DNA from: Acidobacteriota bacterium
GTDB taxonomy: Bacteria; Acidobacteriota; Thermoanaerobaculia; Multivoradales; SZUA-115
Assembly (NCBI GenBank): GCA_024277255.1
Contig: JAJRVQ010000106.1
Span: 1-46,978 of the forward strand
Length of the DNA stretch: 46,978 nucleotides
Direction: 5' to 3'
Positions 33,773 to 41,497 of the stretch are shown in pieces. The first letter of the stretch is position 1; every line of letters starts with the position of its first letter. The notes beneath the pieces are model-generated. The model did no database searches, was not told where the DNA came from, and worked only from the letters and a program-made list of their open reading frames with translations. The position numbers and the translations under genes are program-made.

Positions 33773-34603
33773 TTAGCAGCAGGCGCTGCAAGATTGAATC
33801 GCGGTCAAGCCGGCGGGGAATTTGGTGATCGTGACCGGTCCGATCACAACCCGGCCGTTCTTCTTTTTGTAGACCTTCCACGGCGGCGAGCCATAGTCGG
33901 CCGGCTTGGTCGACGGTGGATCTGAGGAGTTGATGTCGGCGACGCACTGGCCAGTGGTGGGAGGAGTGCCGTCCGGACAGGTGTCCTTGCAGGTCGGCAA
34001 CCCATACATTCCGGTGAACGCCTGCTGCAACGCATTCTTGAGCGCAGCACTCTCGGAGTTGCCGATTCCCCAGGCGCTCCAGCTACCACCCGGCAGCTTC
34101 TTGGGGTCGGGGGTGATTTCCTTGCTGGCGCCGCAGGCGAGAGGATCTGCGGTGGCGACCAGTCCGACCGTGGTGAGCGTGCCGGCAAGCACGAGACGTG
34201 CCTTTTCGAAGTGATCCTCCGCCTTGATCAGATCTCCGCGCAGCTCATAGATGCGACCGATGTTGCGCAGAGCCCGGGCCATGCCCGATCGATCCTCGAG
34301 TTCCATCCACACTACGAGGGAGGAGCGAAAGTAGCTGGCGGCCTCCTGCAAACGGCCCTGGCTCTCCAAGACCTTACCGAGAGCTCCGAGTCCTGCGGCC
34401 ACGGCCGCTCTGTCACCATTGGCTAGATCTTCGACCAACGCCTGTTCCAGAAGTCCGTAGGCCTTCTCGTAGCGCCCCTCGGCGAAGGCCGCTTCGCCTT
34501 CTGCGCGGAAGCTAGCCGAACTCTCCTGTGCGACCAGGCCGCCGGACTGCCACACGGCAGTGAAAGCCAGTGCCAGGAAACAAACAACTCTTGTCCACTT
34601 CAT
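33773..34603 (-). CDS. Exported TPR protein with Cys-rich C-terminal domain (unknown)
   Basis: A 276-residue protein. The frame is open to 34963, but ATG 34603 follows GGAGGAGAAGGAT and starts a signal peptide (MKWTRVVCFLALAFTAVWQ, cleavage near GGLVAQE). Residues about 28-140 form three TPR-like helical pairs (AEGEAAFAEGRYEKAYGLLEQ, GLGALGKVLESQGRLQEAASYF and RNIGRIYELRGDLIKAEDHFEKA). The C-terminal part (about 155-276) is a different domain with CGASKEITP, PTCKDTCPDG, GQCVAD and a terminal QSCSACC. The genes at 33043 and here both end in cysteine clusters, carry signal peptides and lie 31 bp apart. Function is not recognised; TPRs suggest a scaffold or binding role in the periplasm or outside the cell. 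Confidence 0.78.
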   Translation of the reverse strand: MKWTRVVCFLALAFTAVWQSGGLVAQESSASFRAEGEAAFAEGRYEKAYGLLEQALVEDLANGDRAAVAAGLGALGKVLESQGRLQEAASYFRSSLVVWMELEDRSGMARALRNIGRIYELRGDLIKAEDHFEKARLVLAGTLTTVGLVATADPLACGASKEITPDPKKLPGGSWSAWGIGNSESAALKNALQQAFTGMYGLPTCKDTCPDGTPPTTGQCVADINSSDPPSTKPADYGSPPWKVYKKKNGRVVIGPVTITKFPAGLTAIQSCSACC

Positions 34604-34877
34604 ATCCTTCTCCTCCTTTTCCGGCCGAGTGGGTCCAGGTTCCTGAACGGCGAAGATCGCGACCGTCGACCTCCGCCACCTCTTAAAGCGCAGTGGCGGC
34701 CCGGATCGAATAGCCTCGTTCTGCGGGCGCGCCTGCTTCGGTTCGTCGGTCGCCCCGGTCAAGGTGGTATTTGATCTTCTCTGGATCAAGCCCCGCGCCA
34801 GCGCGGCTGCGGGCGGTGACAAAAAATGACCCACAAAGCCGCTGGCAACGGGCTGCTTCCCTGTTACCATCCGTGGC

Positions 34878-35828
34878 ATGCCGAAGATAGAGAACATCGT
34901 CTTTTTTGGGACTCCCGACTTTGCCGTTCCCACTCTTGAAGCTCTGGCCGAGAATGGGCGCAAACCGAGCTTGGTGATCTCTCAGCCTTCGCGGCCCTCC
35001 GGGCGTGGCCAGAATGCGGCCGAGCCGGCAGTGGTCTCGACGGCCAAGGAGCTGGGGATTGAAATCGTCCAGCCTGAGAAGGTTCGAGATGAGGCCTTTG
35101 TGGAGCGTCTGCAAGCACTGAAGCCGGATCTGGCGGTGGTGGTGGCTTTCGGCCAGATCTTCCCGAAGGAGTTGCTGGACATTCCCAAACAGGGCTGCGT
35201 CAACCTGCACGGTTCCCTGCTGCCGAAATTCCGCGGTGCGGCGCCGGTTCAGGGCGCCATCATGGCGGGCATGAAGAAGACCGGGGTGACCGCCATGCGG
35301 ATGGTCGAGGAACTCGACGCGGGCCCGATCTTGGCGCAAGAAGAGACGCCGGTCGATCCTTGGGAGACGGCGGGCGAACTCTCGGAACGGCTGGCCGATC
35401 TGGGGGCCGAGCTGATGGTCGAGACGATCCAGCAGCTGGAGGCGGGCAAGATCAAGGAGAAGCCCCAGAAGGAGGCCCAGGCCACCTATGCCGGTCGCTT
35501 GACCAAGCGGCAGAGCAAGGTGAACTGGGCGCTCAATGCCGACGATCTGTTCAACCAGCTACGTGCCCAGAGCCCATGGCCCGGGCTGTCCACCCGTTTT
35601 CACGGCCATTCGGTCAAGTTGGTCTGGGGGGTACCCGTCTCCTGGGAGCAGGTCCCCATCGGCACCAGCGGAACCTATCTCGGGATGCGCCAAGGTCGGC
35701 TGGCGGTGCTCTGCGGCGAGGGCACGATCTTCGGTATCGAGCGGTTGCAGAGAGCCGGGAAGAAGGCCATTTCCGGCTCTGAGTTCGCCAACGGCGAACG
35801 GCTTTCGGTAGGCGAGAGGTTTATCTAG
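34878..35828 (+). CDS. fmt: Methionyl-tRNA formyltransferase
   Basis: A 316-residue enzyme that formylates initiator Met-tRNA with 10-formyl-THF. N-terminal VFFGTPDFAVPTLEAL, the folate and catalytic region VNLHGSLLPKFRGAAPVQGAI (catalytic Asn and His, about residues 110-130), and TAMRMVEELDAGPIL with the catalytic Asp are intact. The C-terminal OB-fold tRNA-binding domain starts near AGRLTKRQSKVNW. rsmB follows after 38 bp, the usual partner. Peptide deformylase, normally just upstream in a def-fmt-rsmB cluster, is missing here; the accessory island ends in its place. Confidence 0.96.
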   Translation: MPKIENIVFFGTPDFAVPTLEALAENGRKPSLVISQPSRPSGRGQNAAEPAVVSTAKELGIEIVQPEKVRDEAFVERLQALKPDLAVVVAFGQIFPKELLDIPKQGCVNLHGSLLPKFRGAAPVQGAIMAGMKKTGVTAMRMVEELDAGPILAQEETPVDPWETAGELSERLADLGAELMVETIQQLEAGKIKEKPQKEAQATYAGRLTKRQSKVNWALNADDLFNQLRAQSPWPGLSTRFHGHSVKLVWGVPVSWEQVPIGTSGTYLGMRQGRLAVLCGEGTIFGIERLQRAGKKAISGSEFANGERLSVGERFI

Positions 35829-35866
35829 TTGCTGGACGGCCACTGGCGCGCCGTCCGCGCGCCTCG

Positions 35867-37288
35867 ATGAAGAAGCGCCGCGGCGGGCAAGGAATTCCTG
35901 TCCGGCGTCCGGGAGGTACACGGCGGCCGGCGCCACGCCGGTCGCGCGAGGATCACGTGCGCGGCGCCGCCTCCTGGGTCCTCGAACGCACCCTGGCCTC
36001 ATCGGCCCCGGTCGATTCGTTTCTCGAACCGACCTTGGTGCGCTACGACGATCGAGATCGTGCCTTGCTGCGCGAATTGGTGCTCGGCACTCTGCGCTGG
36101 CTGCGGCGTATCGACGACGTCATCTCGCAGGCCAGTGATCGCGGTTTCGAGGCGATCGAGGAGCCGCTGTGGGCACCTCTTCGGCTGGCCACCTACCAGC
36201 TGCTCTTTCTCGACCGCGTTCCACCGCATGCCGCGGTCAACGAGGCGGTCGAGGAAGCGCGCCATCTCACCCACCGTGGAGGCGCCAGCTTCGTCAATGC
36301 GGTGCTGCGCCGGATCGCCCGCCAGCCGCACCTCGATGGTTGGCCGATCCGCGCCAGCGGCGAGGTGGAGAAGCTCGCCATCGAGATGAGTCATCCCGAT
36401 TTTCTCGTCGCTCGCTGGCTGCGGCGCTTCGGCCGCGAAGAGACGCGGGCCTTGCTGGCGGCCAATAACCGGCCCAAGCCGTTACACCTTCTGGCTTTCC
36501 ATGATCGAGGGGGCCGCGAACTGCTGGCCGAGGCGTTGATCGACGAGAACCTGGAGGTCGAGCCCTCCTTGGTCTCGCCTCTCGGGCTGATCGTGCGGCG
36601 GGGCAATCCCTTCGCCACGCGGTGCTTTGCCGACGGCGATTGCTATGTTCAGGACGAAGCGAGCCAGGTGGCGGCGCTGATCCCGCCGCCGCAACCAGGC
36701 GAGAGAATCCTCGATGCCGCAGCGGCACCCGGCGGCAAGAGTTTCGCCTTGCTGGGCTACGAGGCTGACCTGGAACTGGTCGCCGCGGATGTCTCACTGG
36801 GGCGCCTCGGCCGGCTGCGGGACAACTGCGCGCGGCTGCGCCGATCGCTGCGGGTGGTGATCAGCGATGCCGGTTCACCGGCCCTGCGCGGCCCCTTCGA
36901 CCGGGTGGTGATCGATCTCCCCTGCGCCGGGACCGGCACCTTGCGCAAGAACCCGGAACTCAAGTGGCGGATCAGCACCGAGGAGATCGATCGACTGTCC
37001 GCCATGGGCTTGCGCTTGCTGCGCGGTGTGGCGCCGCTGGTCGCCCCCGAAGGGTTACTGGTCGCCATTACCTGCTCGCTCGAAGAGGAAGAGAATGAGC
37101 GGGTGATCGAACGGTTCCTCGCCGATCATGGCGATTTCGTCCCCTTGCCTCTGGAGGAGCGACTCGCCGCTCCGCTGGTGCGGGGAGTGCGGGGGCCGGG
37201 TCTCTGGCGTTGGATGCCGGCGGGAGACCACGACGGCTTCACCGTCCAAGTCCTACAGCGCCGCAACGGCCCGCGTGCGGTCGGTTAG
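35867..37288 (+). CDS. rsmB: 16S rRNA (cytosine-967-C5)-methyltransferase
   Basis: A 473-residue RsmB/NOP-type methyltransferase. The N-terminal NusB-like domain (about 25-165) is recognisable from RELVLGTLRWLRRIDDVI and PPHAAVNEAVEEARHL. The methyltransferase domain has SAM motif I ILDAAAAPGGKSFALLG, the motif IV catalytic cysteine in VVIDLPCAGTGTLRKNPELKWR, and the motif VI cysteine in LVAITCSLEEEEN. A basic tail (KKRRGGQGIPVRRPGGTRR) precedes the NusB part. It methylates C967 of 16S rRNA. The stop overlaps that of the convergent glycosyltransferase. Confidence 0.93.
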   Translation: MKKRRGGQGIPVRRPGGTRRPAPRRSREDHVRGAASWVLERTLASSAPVDSFLEPTLVRYDDRDRALLRELVLGTLRWLRRIDDVISQASDRGFEAIEEPLWAPLRLATYQLLFLDRVPPHAAVNEAVEEARHLTHRGGASFVNAVLRRIARQPHLDGWPIRASGEVEKLAIEMSHPDFLVARWLRRFGREETRALLAANNRPKPLHLLAFHDRGGRELLAEALIDENLEVEPSLVSPLGLIVRRGNPFATRCFADGDCYVQDEASQVAALIPPPQPGERILDAAAAPGGKSFALLGYEADLELVAADVSLGRLGRLRDNCARLRRSLRVVISDAGSPALRGPFDRVVIDLPCAGTGTLRKNPELKWRISTEEIDRLSAMGLRLLRGVAPLVAPEGLLVAITCSLEEEENERVIERFLADHGDFVPLPLEERLAAPLVRGVRGPGLWRWMPAGDHDGFTVQVLQRRNGPRAVG

Positions 37289-38034
37289 CGAACAGGGCGG
37301 TAGAGCCGGGCCAGCTTGACTGGCGAGACACCGAGGAAGAACAGGCTCCAGATCAGCCAGTTGGTGGCGATGGTACGGGCAACTCCCCGCTGGTTGAAGC
37401 GGCGGGCGCCGGTGGTGACTTTGCGCTGGATGACGGTCAGCTTTCCGTAGCGGTTGAGCCGGCGGGCGAAATCGAGATCTTCGAGGATCGGCCAGTCGCG
37501 AAAGCCCTGTAGGCGGTCGAAAGCGGCGCGAGTCACGAACTGGCCCTGGTCACCGAGAGGGGTTCGGGTCCAGCGGGTGCGCAGATTGATCAGTCGGGCT
37601 CCCAGCCGCATCGTCGCTCGCGGGTCGTCGAAGCGGACTTGGAAGGCTCCGCCGTCGGCGCCGTCGGCGACCGCTTGGCGAATATCCGCGATGGCGTTCT
37701 CCGGCAGCCGGGTGTCGGCGTGCAGAAAGAGGAGGATGTCCGCCTCGCTGGCGGCGGCGCCCAAGTTGAGTTGCTGGCCCCTGCCCGGTGGCCCGACGAC
37801 CACCCGCGCGCCCAGTTGGCGGGCGACTTCGGCGGTGCCGTCCTCGCTGCCGCCGTCGCTGACGATCACCTCGCCGCAATGGGCCAGCACCTGGGCCAGC
37901 GCCAGCGGTAGCGAGGAGCGGACCGCCTCGACCTCGTTGAGGCAGGGTATGACGATGGCGACCGACGGTGCGGTTCGACTCCCGCCAGGGGCAGCGTTAC
38001 GATGGACCTCGCCGTCGTGCGACTTCTGCGTCAT
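37285..38034 (-). CDS. Family 2 glycosyltransferase, TIGR04283 type
   Basis: A 249-residue GT-A fold glycosyltransferase. Signatures are VAIVIPCLNEVEAV, the donor-binding VIVSDGGSEDGTAEVAR (about 57-73), PPGRGQQLNLGAAASEADILLFLHADTRLP (DxD-like HADT), and PLGDQGQFVTRAAFDRLQGFRDWPILEDLDFARRL. These are the specific marks of the TIGR04283 family, associated in some bacteria with arsenosugar biosynthesis. A hydrophobic C-terminal helix (NWLIWSLFFLGVSP) may sit at the membrane. No arsenic or partner genes are nearby, so the acceptor is unknown. Its stop overlaps that of rsmB in the opposite direction. Confidence 0.85.
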   Translation of the reverse strand: MTQKSHDGEVHRNAAPGGSRTAPSVAIVIPCLNEVEAVRSSLPLALAQVLAHCGEVIVSDGGSEDGTAEVARQLGARVVVGPPGRGQQLNLGAAASEADILLFLHADTRLPENAIADIRQAVADGADGGAFQVRFDDPRATMRLGARLINLRTRWTRTPLGDQGQFVTRAAFDRLQGFRDWPILEDLDFARRLNRYGKLTVIQRKVTTGARRFNQRGVARTIATNWLIWSLFFLGVSPVKLARLYRPVR

Positions 38035-38171
38035 GCGACTTTGGAGCTTTCTTCAGCCGGAATTGGAGTGGCCAAGGAGTCGAGAATCGGAGGCCGTCAG
38101 AGGCGGCGCGGATGCTAGCATAGCGGCCTTTCGGGGAGGTCGCATCGTCGCCTCGCCAAGGAGCGACCCGG

Positions 38172-38666
38172 ATGAGTCCGCAAGAGTTCAGTCACCTCGA
38201 CGCCGAGGGCCAGGCCAGGATGGTCGATGTCTCCGCCAAACCGGTGACCCGGCGTGTCGCCGAGGCTTCCTGCCGGGTCATTCTCAGCCGATCCACCACC
38301 GAGCGTCTCGCAACTTTGCCCAAGGGGGATGCCTTCGCCGTGGCTCGCATCGCCGGTATCCAGGCGGCCAAGAGGACCGGCGAGCTGATTCCGCTGGCCC
38401 ACCCGCTGCCCATCGATCAGGTCGAGATCGAGATCGCTGCGGTGGCGGAAGGCGTGGTGATCCGCAGCCGCGTGGTCACCGTCTCTCGAACCGGTGCCGA
38501 GATGGAAGCCTTGATGGCCTGCTCCAACGCCGCCTTGGCTCTCTACGACATGGTCAAGGCGGTGGAGCGCGGCGCGGTGGTCACCGACCTCAGGTTGGAG
38601 GCCAAGAGCGGCGGCCAGCGGGGCGACTACCGGCGTGGGGCCGAAAAGGCGGAGGAGGAGCGATGA
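38172..38666 (+). CDS. moaC: Cyclic pyranopterin monophosphate synthase
   Basis: A 164-residue MoaC, normal length, for molybdenum cofactor synthesis together with MoaA (not in the window). It contains SHLDAEGQARMVDVSAKPVTRR, KGDAFAVARIAGIQAAKRTGELIPLAHPLPID, and the catalytic-site segment SRTGAEMEALMACSNAALALYDMVKAVERG with its Lys and Asp. It has GGAG eight bases before the ATG. Its stop overlaps the following NamZ start (ATGA), starting a tightly packed run of genes. Confidence 0.95.
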   Translation: MSPQEFSHLDAEGQARMVDVSAKPVTRRVAEASCRVILSRSTTERLATLPKGDAFAVARIAGIQAAKRTGELIPLAHPLPIDQVEIEIAAVAEGVVIRSRVVTVSRTGAEMEALMACSNAALALYDMVKAVERGAVVTDLRLEAKSGGQRGDYRRGAEKAEEER

Positions 38667-39868
38667 CGGTGGAAGTCGGCCTGGACCGTCTGCTGGAAAG
38701 TTCCGGCCAGCTCCAAGGGCGGCCCTACGGCCTCTTGGCCCACGGCGCCTCGGTCACCAGCGATCTGCGGCCGGCTCACCTGGCACTCGCCGCCAGTGCG
38801 GCGGGAGCGCCGGCGGCTCTCTTTGGGCCGGAGCATGGGTACTACGGCGTCGAGCAGGACATGGTCGCGGCGGCGGCGGGCGACGATCCGCTGACCGGAG
38901 CGCCGATAGTTTCGCTCTACGGTGATTCGGCCGCCTCCTTGCGACCCGCCCCCGAGGCTTTTGCCGGACTCGAAGTGTTGGTGATCGATTTGCAGGATGT
39001 GGGAAGCCGTTACTACACCTACGCCGCGACAGCGGTGTGGGCGGCGCAGGCCGCCTTGGCCGCGGGGTGCGAGGTCTGGGTGCTCGATCGTCCCAACCCG
39101 CTGGGCGGTCTGCGCGTCGAGGGCAACCTGCCCGCCGATGGCTTCGCCTCCTTCGTCGGTGCCTTTCGCATGCCCGTTTGCCACGGCCTGACCCTGGCCG
39201 AGCTGGTGCGCATGGAAGTGGAGCGCGCGGGGCCACAGCCGGGGCTCAAGGATTGGCCGATGCGGGGGTGGAAACGGCGCATGGCCTGGGGCGACACCGG
39301 TCTCACCTGGATTGCTCCGTCGCCCAACATGCCGACGGTGACCACCGCGCTGCTCTACCCGGGCCTCTGCCTGCTGGAGGCGACCGAGCTGTCGGAAGGG
39401 CGCGGCACGACCCGACCCTTCCAGCTCATCGGCGCTCCCGGAATCGACCTGCCCGAGCTTCTTGCCGAGCTGACCCGGTGCAGCGAAGCCAGGCGCTTGC
39501 CGGGGCTGGCCTGGCTGCCGACTCTCTTTCGCCCGCAGTTCCAAAAGCACGCCGGCGAGATCTGCGCCGGGGTCGAGCTGGTGGTCACCTTGGCGCCGTG
39601 GCTCAGGCCGTATCGCGCCGGGGTCGAGCTGCTGGCGGTGTTGCACCGCGTCGCGGGCGAGGCCTTCTGCTGGCGTGAGGAGCCGTATGAGTTCGAGATC
39701 GATCGGCCGGCGATCGATCTATTGACCGGCGGTGAGCAATGCCGGATGGCTCTCGAAGCCACCAGCGACGCGACCGCGGCGCTCGACGGCTGGGTGGCCT
39801 CGTGGGCGGCGGATGAGGAGAGTTTCCGTCAACAGCGCGAGCCCTACCTGCTCTATCCGGAAGTTTGA
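38663..39868 (+). CDS. namZ: DUF1343 / NamZ-type exo-beta-N-acetylmuramidase
   Basis: A 401-residue protein starting at ATG 38663 in an ATGA overlap with moaC, after GGAGGAGGAG. Family signatures are RPYGLLAHGASVT, LFGPEHGYYGVEQDM, VLVIDLQDVGSRYYTY and VWVLDRPNPLGGLRVEG (about 143-159), then WIAPSPNMPT and EGRGTTRPFQLIGAPGI. DUF1343 proteins characterised as NamZ remove N-acetylmuramic acid from peptidoglycan ends. Unlike exported relatives, this one shows no signal peptide, so it probably acts in the cytoplasm on recycled muropeptides, or is exported otherwise. The large open frame upstream (from 37454) is antisense to the glycosyltransferase and not part of it. Confidence 0.85.
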   Translation: MTVEVGLDRLLESSGQLQGRPYGLLAHGASVTSDLRPAHLALAASAAGAPAALFGPEHGYYGVEQDMVAAAAGDDPLTGAPIVSLYGDSAASLRPAPEAFAGLEVLVIDLQDVGSRYYTYAATAVWAAQAALAAGCEVWVLDRPNPLGGLRVEGNLPADGFASFVGAFRMPVCHGLTLAELVRMEVERAGPQPGLKDWPMRGWKRRMAWGDTGLTWIAPSPNMPTVTTALLYPGLCLLEATELSEGRGTTRPFQLIGAPGIDLPELLAELTRCSEARRLPGLAWLPTLFRPQFQKHAGEICAGVELVVTLAPWLRPYRAGVELLAVLHRVAGEAFCWREEPYEFEIDRPAIDLLTGGEQCRMALEATSDATAALDGWVASWAADEESFRQQREPYLLYPEV

Positions 39869-40311
39869 TGAAGGTCTACGATCTGTTGCGGGTGGAGGAG
39901 CCGCCGGCTCGCTTCGAGGAGCTGTTACGGGCGGCGCGCGAGGCTGGCCTGAGAGTGGGCTGGTTGGAGTTGGATGGCGACTCGCCGCGGCCTCTTGCGG
40001 CGCCGATTCCTCCCTCGCTGGAAGAGGCCGCCTCGCTGGGTGCTCTGCGTGCCGTGGCGGTCACCGCGGGGGGGAGCGTCGCGGTCAAGCGGCGCCGGGG
40101 GCCTGCGATCGAGCGCGACCTGATGCGGGAACACTTCGCCGGTTGCCGGTTGATCCTGGTGCAGGGCAGTCTCGGCGCCGGCCGGCTGTCGCCGCTGGGC
40201 GAGGGCTGGGAGATCTCATCGCCCGACTCCGCGAGCCGCCGCTATTCCACCGCCCAGCTGGTGCGCCGGCTCGCTTCGCCCAAGCCGTTGATCGATACGG
40301 AGAACTCGTGA
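39868..40311 (+). CDS. Hypothetical protein coupled to NamZ
   Basis: A 147-residue protein starting at ATG 39868, overlapping the NamZ stop by one base (TGATG). It starts MKVYDLLRVEEPPARFEELL and then alternates helices and strands (GLRVGWLELDGD, LGALRAVAVTAGGSVAVKRRRG, LILVQGSLGAGRLSPLGEGW). No signal peptide, transmembrane segment or recognised motif is present. It is immediately followed by the aminotransferase with another TGATG junction, so it belongs to the same coupled gene group. Coding is supported by the sandwiching overlaps and frame-consistent high GC at third positions; function is unknown. Confidence 0.65.
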   Translation: MKVYDLLRVEEPPARFEELLRAAREAGLRVGWLELDGDSPRPLAAPIPPSLEEAASLGALRAVAVTAGGSVAVKRRRGPAIERDLMREHFAGCRLILVQGSLGAGRLSPLGEGWEISSPDSASRRYSTAQLVRRLASPKPLIDTENS

Positions 40312-41411
40312 TGCTCGCCGCCTCCAAGCCGCCCGAGCCAGATGAAATCCGCTACTTTCAGCCCGGGCCGGCCTATGTGCTCGAGGAGGTCCGTGCGGCG
40401 ATGCGGCGGCCGGTGGTGGCCCATCGCTCGGCGGAGTTCATGCAGCTCTACGCCTCCCTGGCGCGGCGCTTGCTGGCGGTCTTGCGCACCGCGGGTGAGG
40501 TCTACATCGCCACCGGCAGCGCCACCCTGATGATGGAATCGGCGGTGGTGTCGAGTGTCGATCGTCGCGTTCTTTGTCTGACCAACGGAGCCTTCTCCGA
40601 GCGCTGGCTGGAGATCTGCCGCAGCTTGGGCAAGGAGGCCGACTCCTTGGCGGTGCCCTGGGGCGAGGCGATCGATCCCGACCAGGTGCGCCGCACCCTG
40701 CGCCGATCGGCGGCCGGGTATGAGGCGGTGACCGTGGTGCACTGCGAAACCTCGACGGGAGTGCTCAATCCGCTGGCTGAAATCGCCCGCGCGGTGGGCG
40801 AAGAGAGCGACGCCCTCCTCCTGGCGGACGCCGTCTCCTCGCTCGGCGGAGCGGCGGTGGAAACGGACGATTGGGGGCTCGACCTGGTGGTCGGCGGTGT
40901 GCAGAAAGCGCTGGCGGTGCCGCCGGGATTGGTCCTGCTGACCTTCTCCGAACGTTTCGCTCGCGCCGCCGAACGGCTGGCCCATCGCGGCTTCTACACC
41001 GACCTGCTGCGCTACCGGTCGAAGCATCGAACCGGCGGCACGATCACCACTCCCGCGGTTTCGATCGTCTACGCCCTGGATCGTCAAATCGATCGGGTGC
41101 TGGCGGAAGGGATGGAGGCGCGCTGGCACCGTCACTCCAAGCTGCGCCAGCGCACCTTGGAGTGGGCCGCGGAACAAGCCATCACCCCGGCGCCACCGAA
41201 CCACCATTCGCCGACGGTGACCTGCCTGGGGTCCCCTCCGGGTTGCTCCGCTGCCGAACTGGTGGAGCGCGCTGCGGCGCTCGGTTTTACCCTTGGAGCT
41301 GGTTACGGGGCTTGGAAAGGCGATACCTTCCGCATCGGTCACATGGGCGAAGTGCGGGCCACGGACCTCAATCGGCTGTTGTCTGCACTAGAAGAGTGTC
41401 TACGCGCGTAG
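40311..41411 (+). CDS. Class V aminotransferase (serine-pyruvate/alanine-glyoxylate type)
   Basis: A 366-residue PLP enzyme starting at ATG 40311, overlapping the previous stop by one base. It contains the early FQPGPAYVLEEVRAAMRRPVVAHRSAEF pattern of serine-pyruvate/phosphoserine aminotransferases, GSATLMMESAVVSS, LADAVSSLGG with the PLP aspartate, and the Schiff-base lysine in LVVGGVQKALAVPPGL (about 200). It is the fourth gene in the moaC-namZ run and sits 86 bp before serA. That neighbourhood suggests it transaminates 3-phosphohydroxypyruvate, in place of a classical SerC. This is inference; alanine-glyoxylate activity is the alternative. Confidence 0.85.
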   Translation: MLAASKPPEPDEIRYFQPGPAYVLEEVRAAMRRPVVAHRSAEFMQLYASLARRLLAVLRTAGEVYIATGSATLMMESAVVSSVDRRVLCLTNGAFSERWLEICRSLGKEADSLAVPWGEAIDPDQVRRTLRRSAAGYEAVTVVHCETSTGVLNPLAEIARAVGEESDALLLADAVSSLGGAAVETDDWGLDLVVGGVQKALAVPPGLVLLTFSERFARAAERLAHRGFYTDLLRYRSKHRTGGTITTPAVSIVYALDRQIDRVLAEGMEARWHRHSKLRQRTLEWAAEQAITPAPPNHHSPTVTCLGSPPGCSAAELVERAAALGFTLGAGYGAWKGDTFRIGHMGEVRATDLNRLLSALEECLRA

Positions 41412-41497
41412 TGGCTGCGGACCGGCGTATCAACTAGCTCCACCGGTCATCTCGCATCCGGGCCTCCTCCAACCGATAACCTAGGGCGAAGAGAACC

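Noticed and set aside
37454..38662. N-terminal extension of the NamZ frame
   Set aside because: It overlaps the glycosyltransferase and moaC in other frames; a start at 38663 with GGAGG and ATGA overlap explains NamZ.
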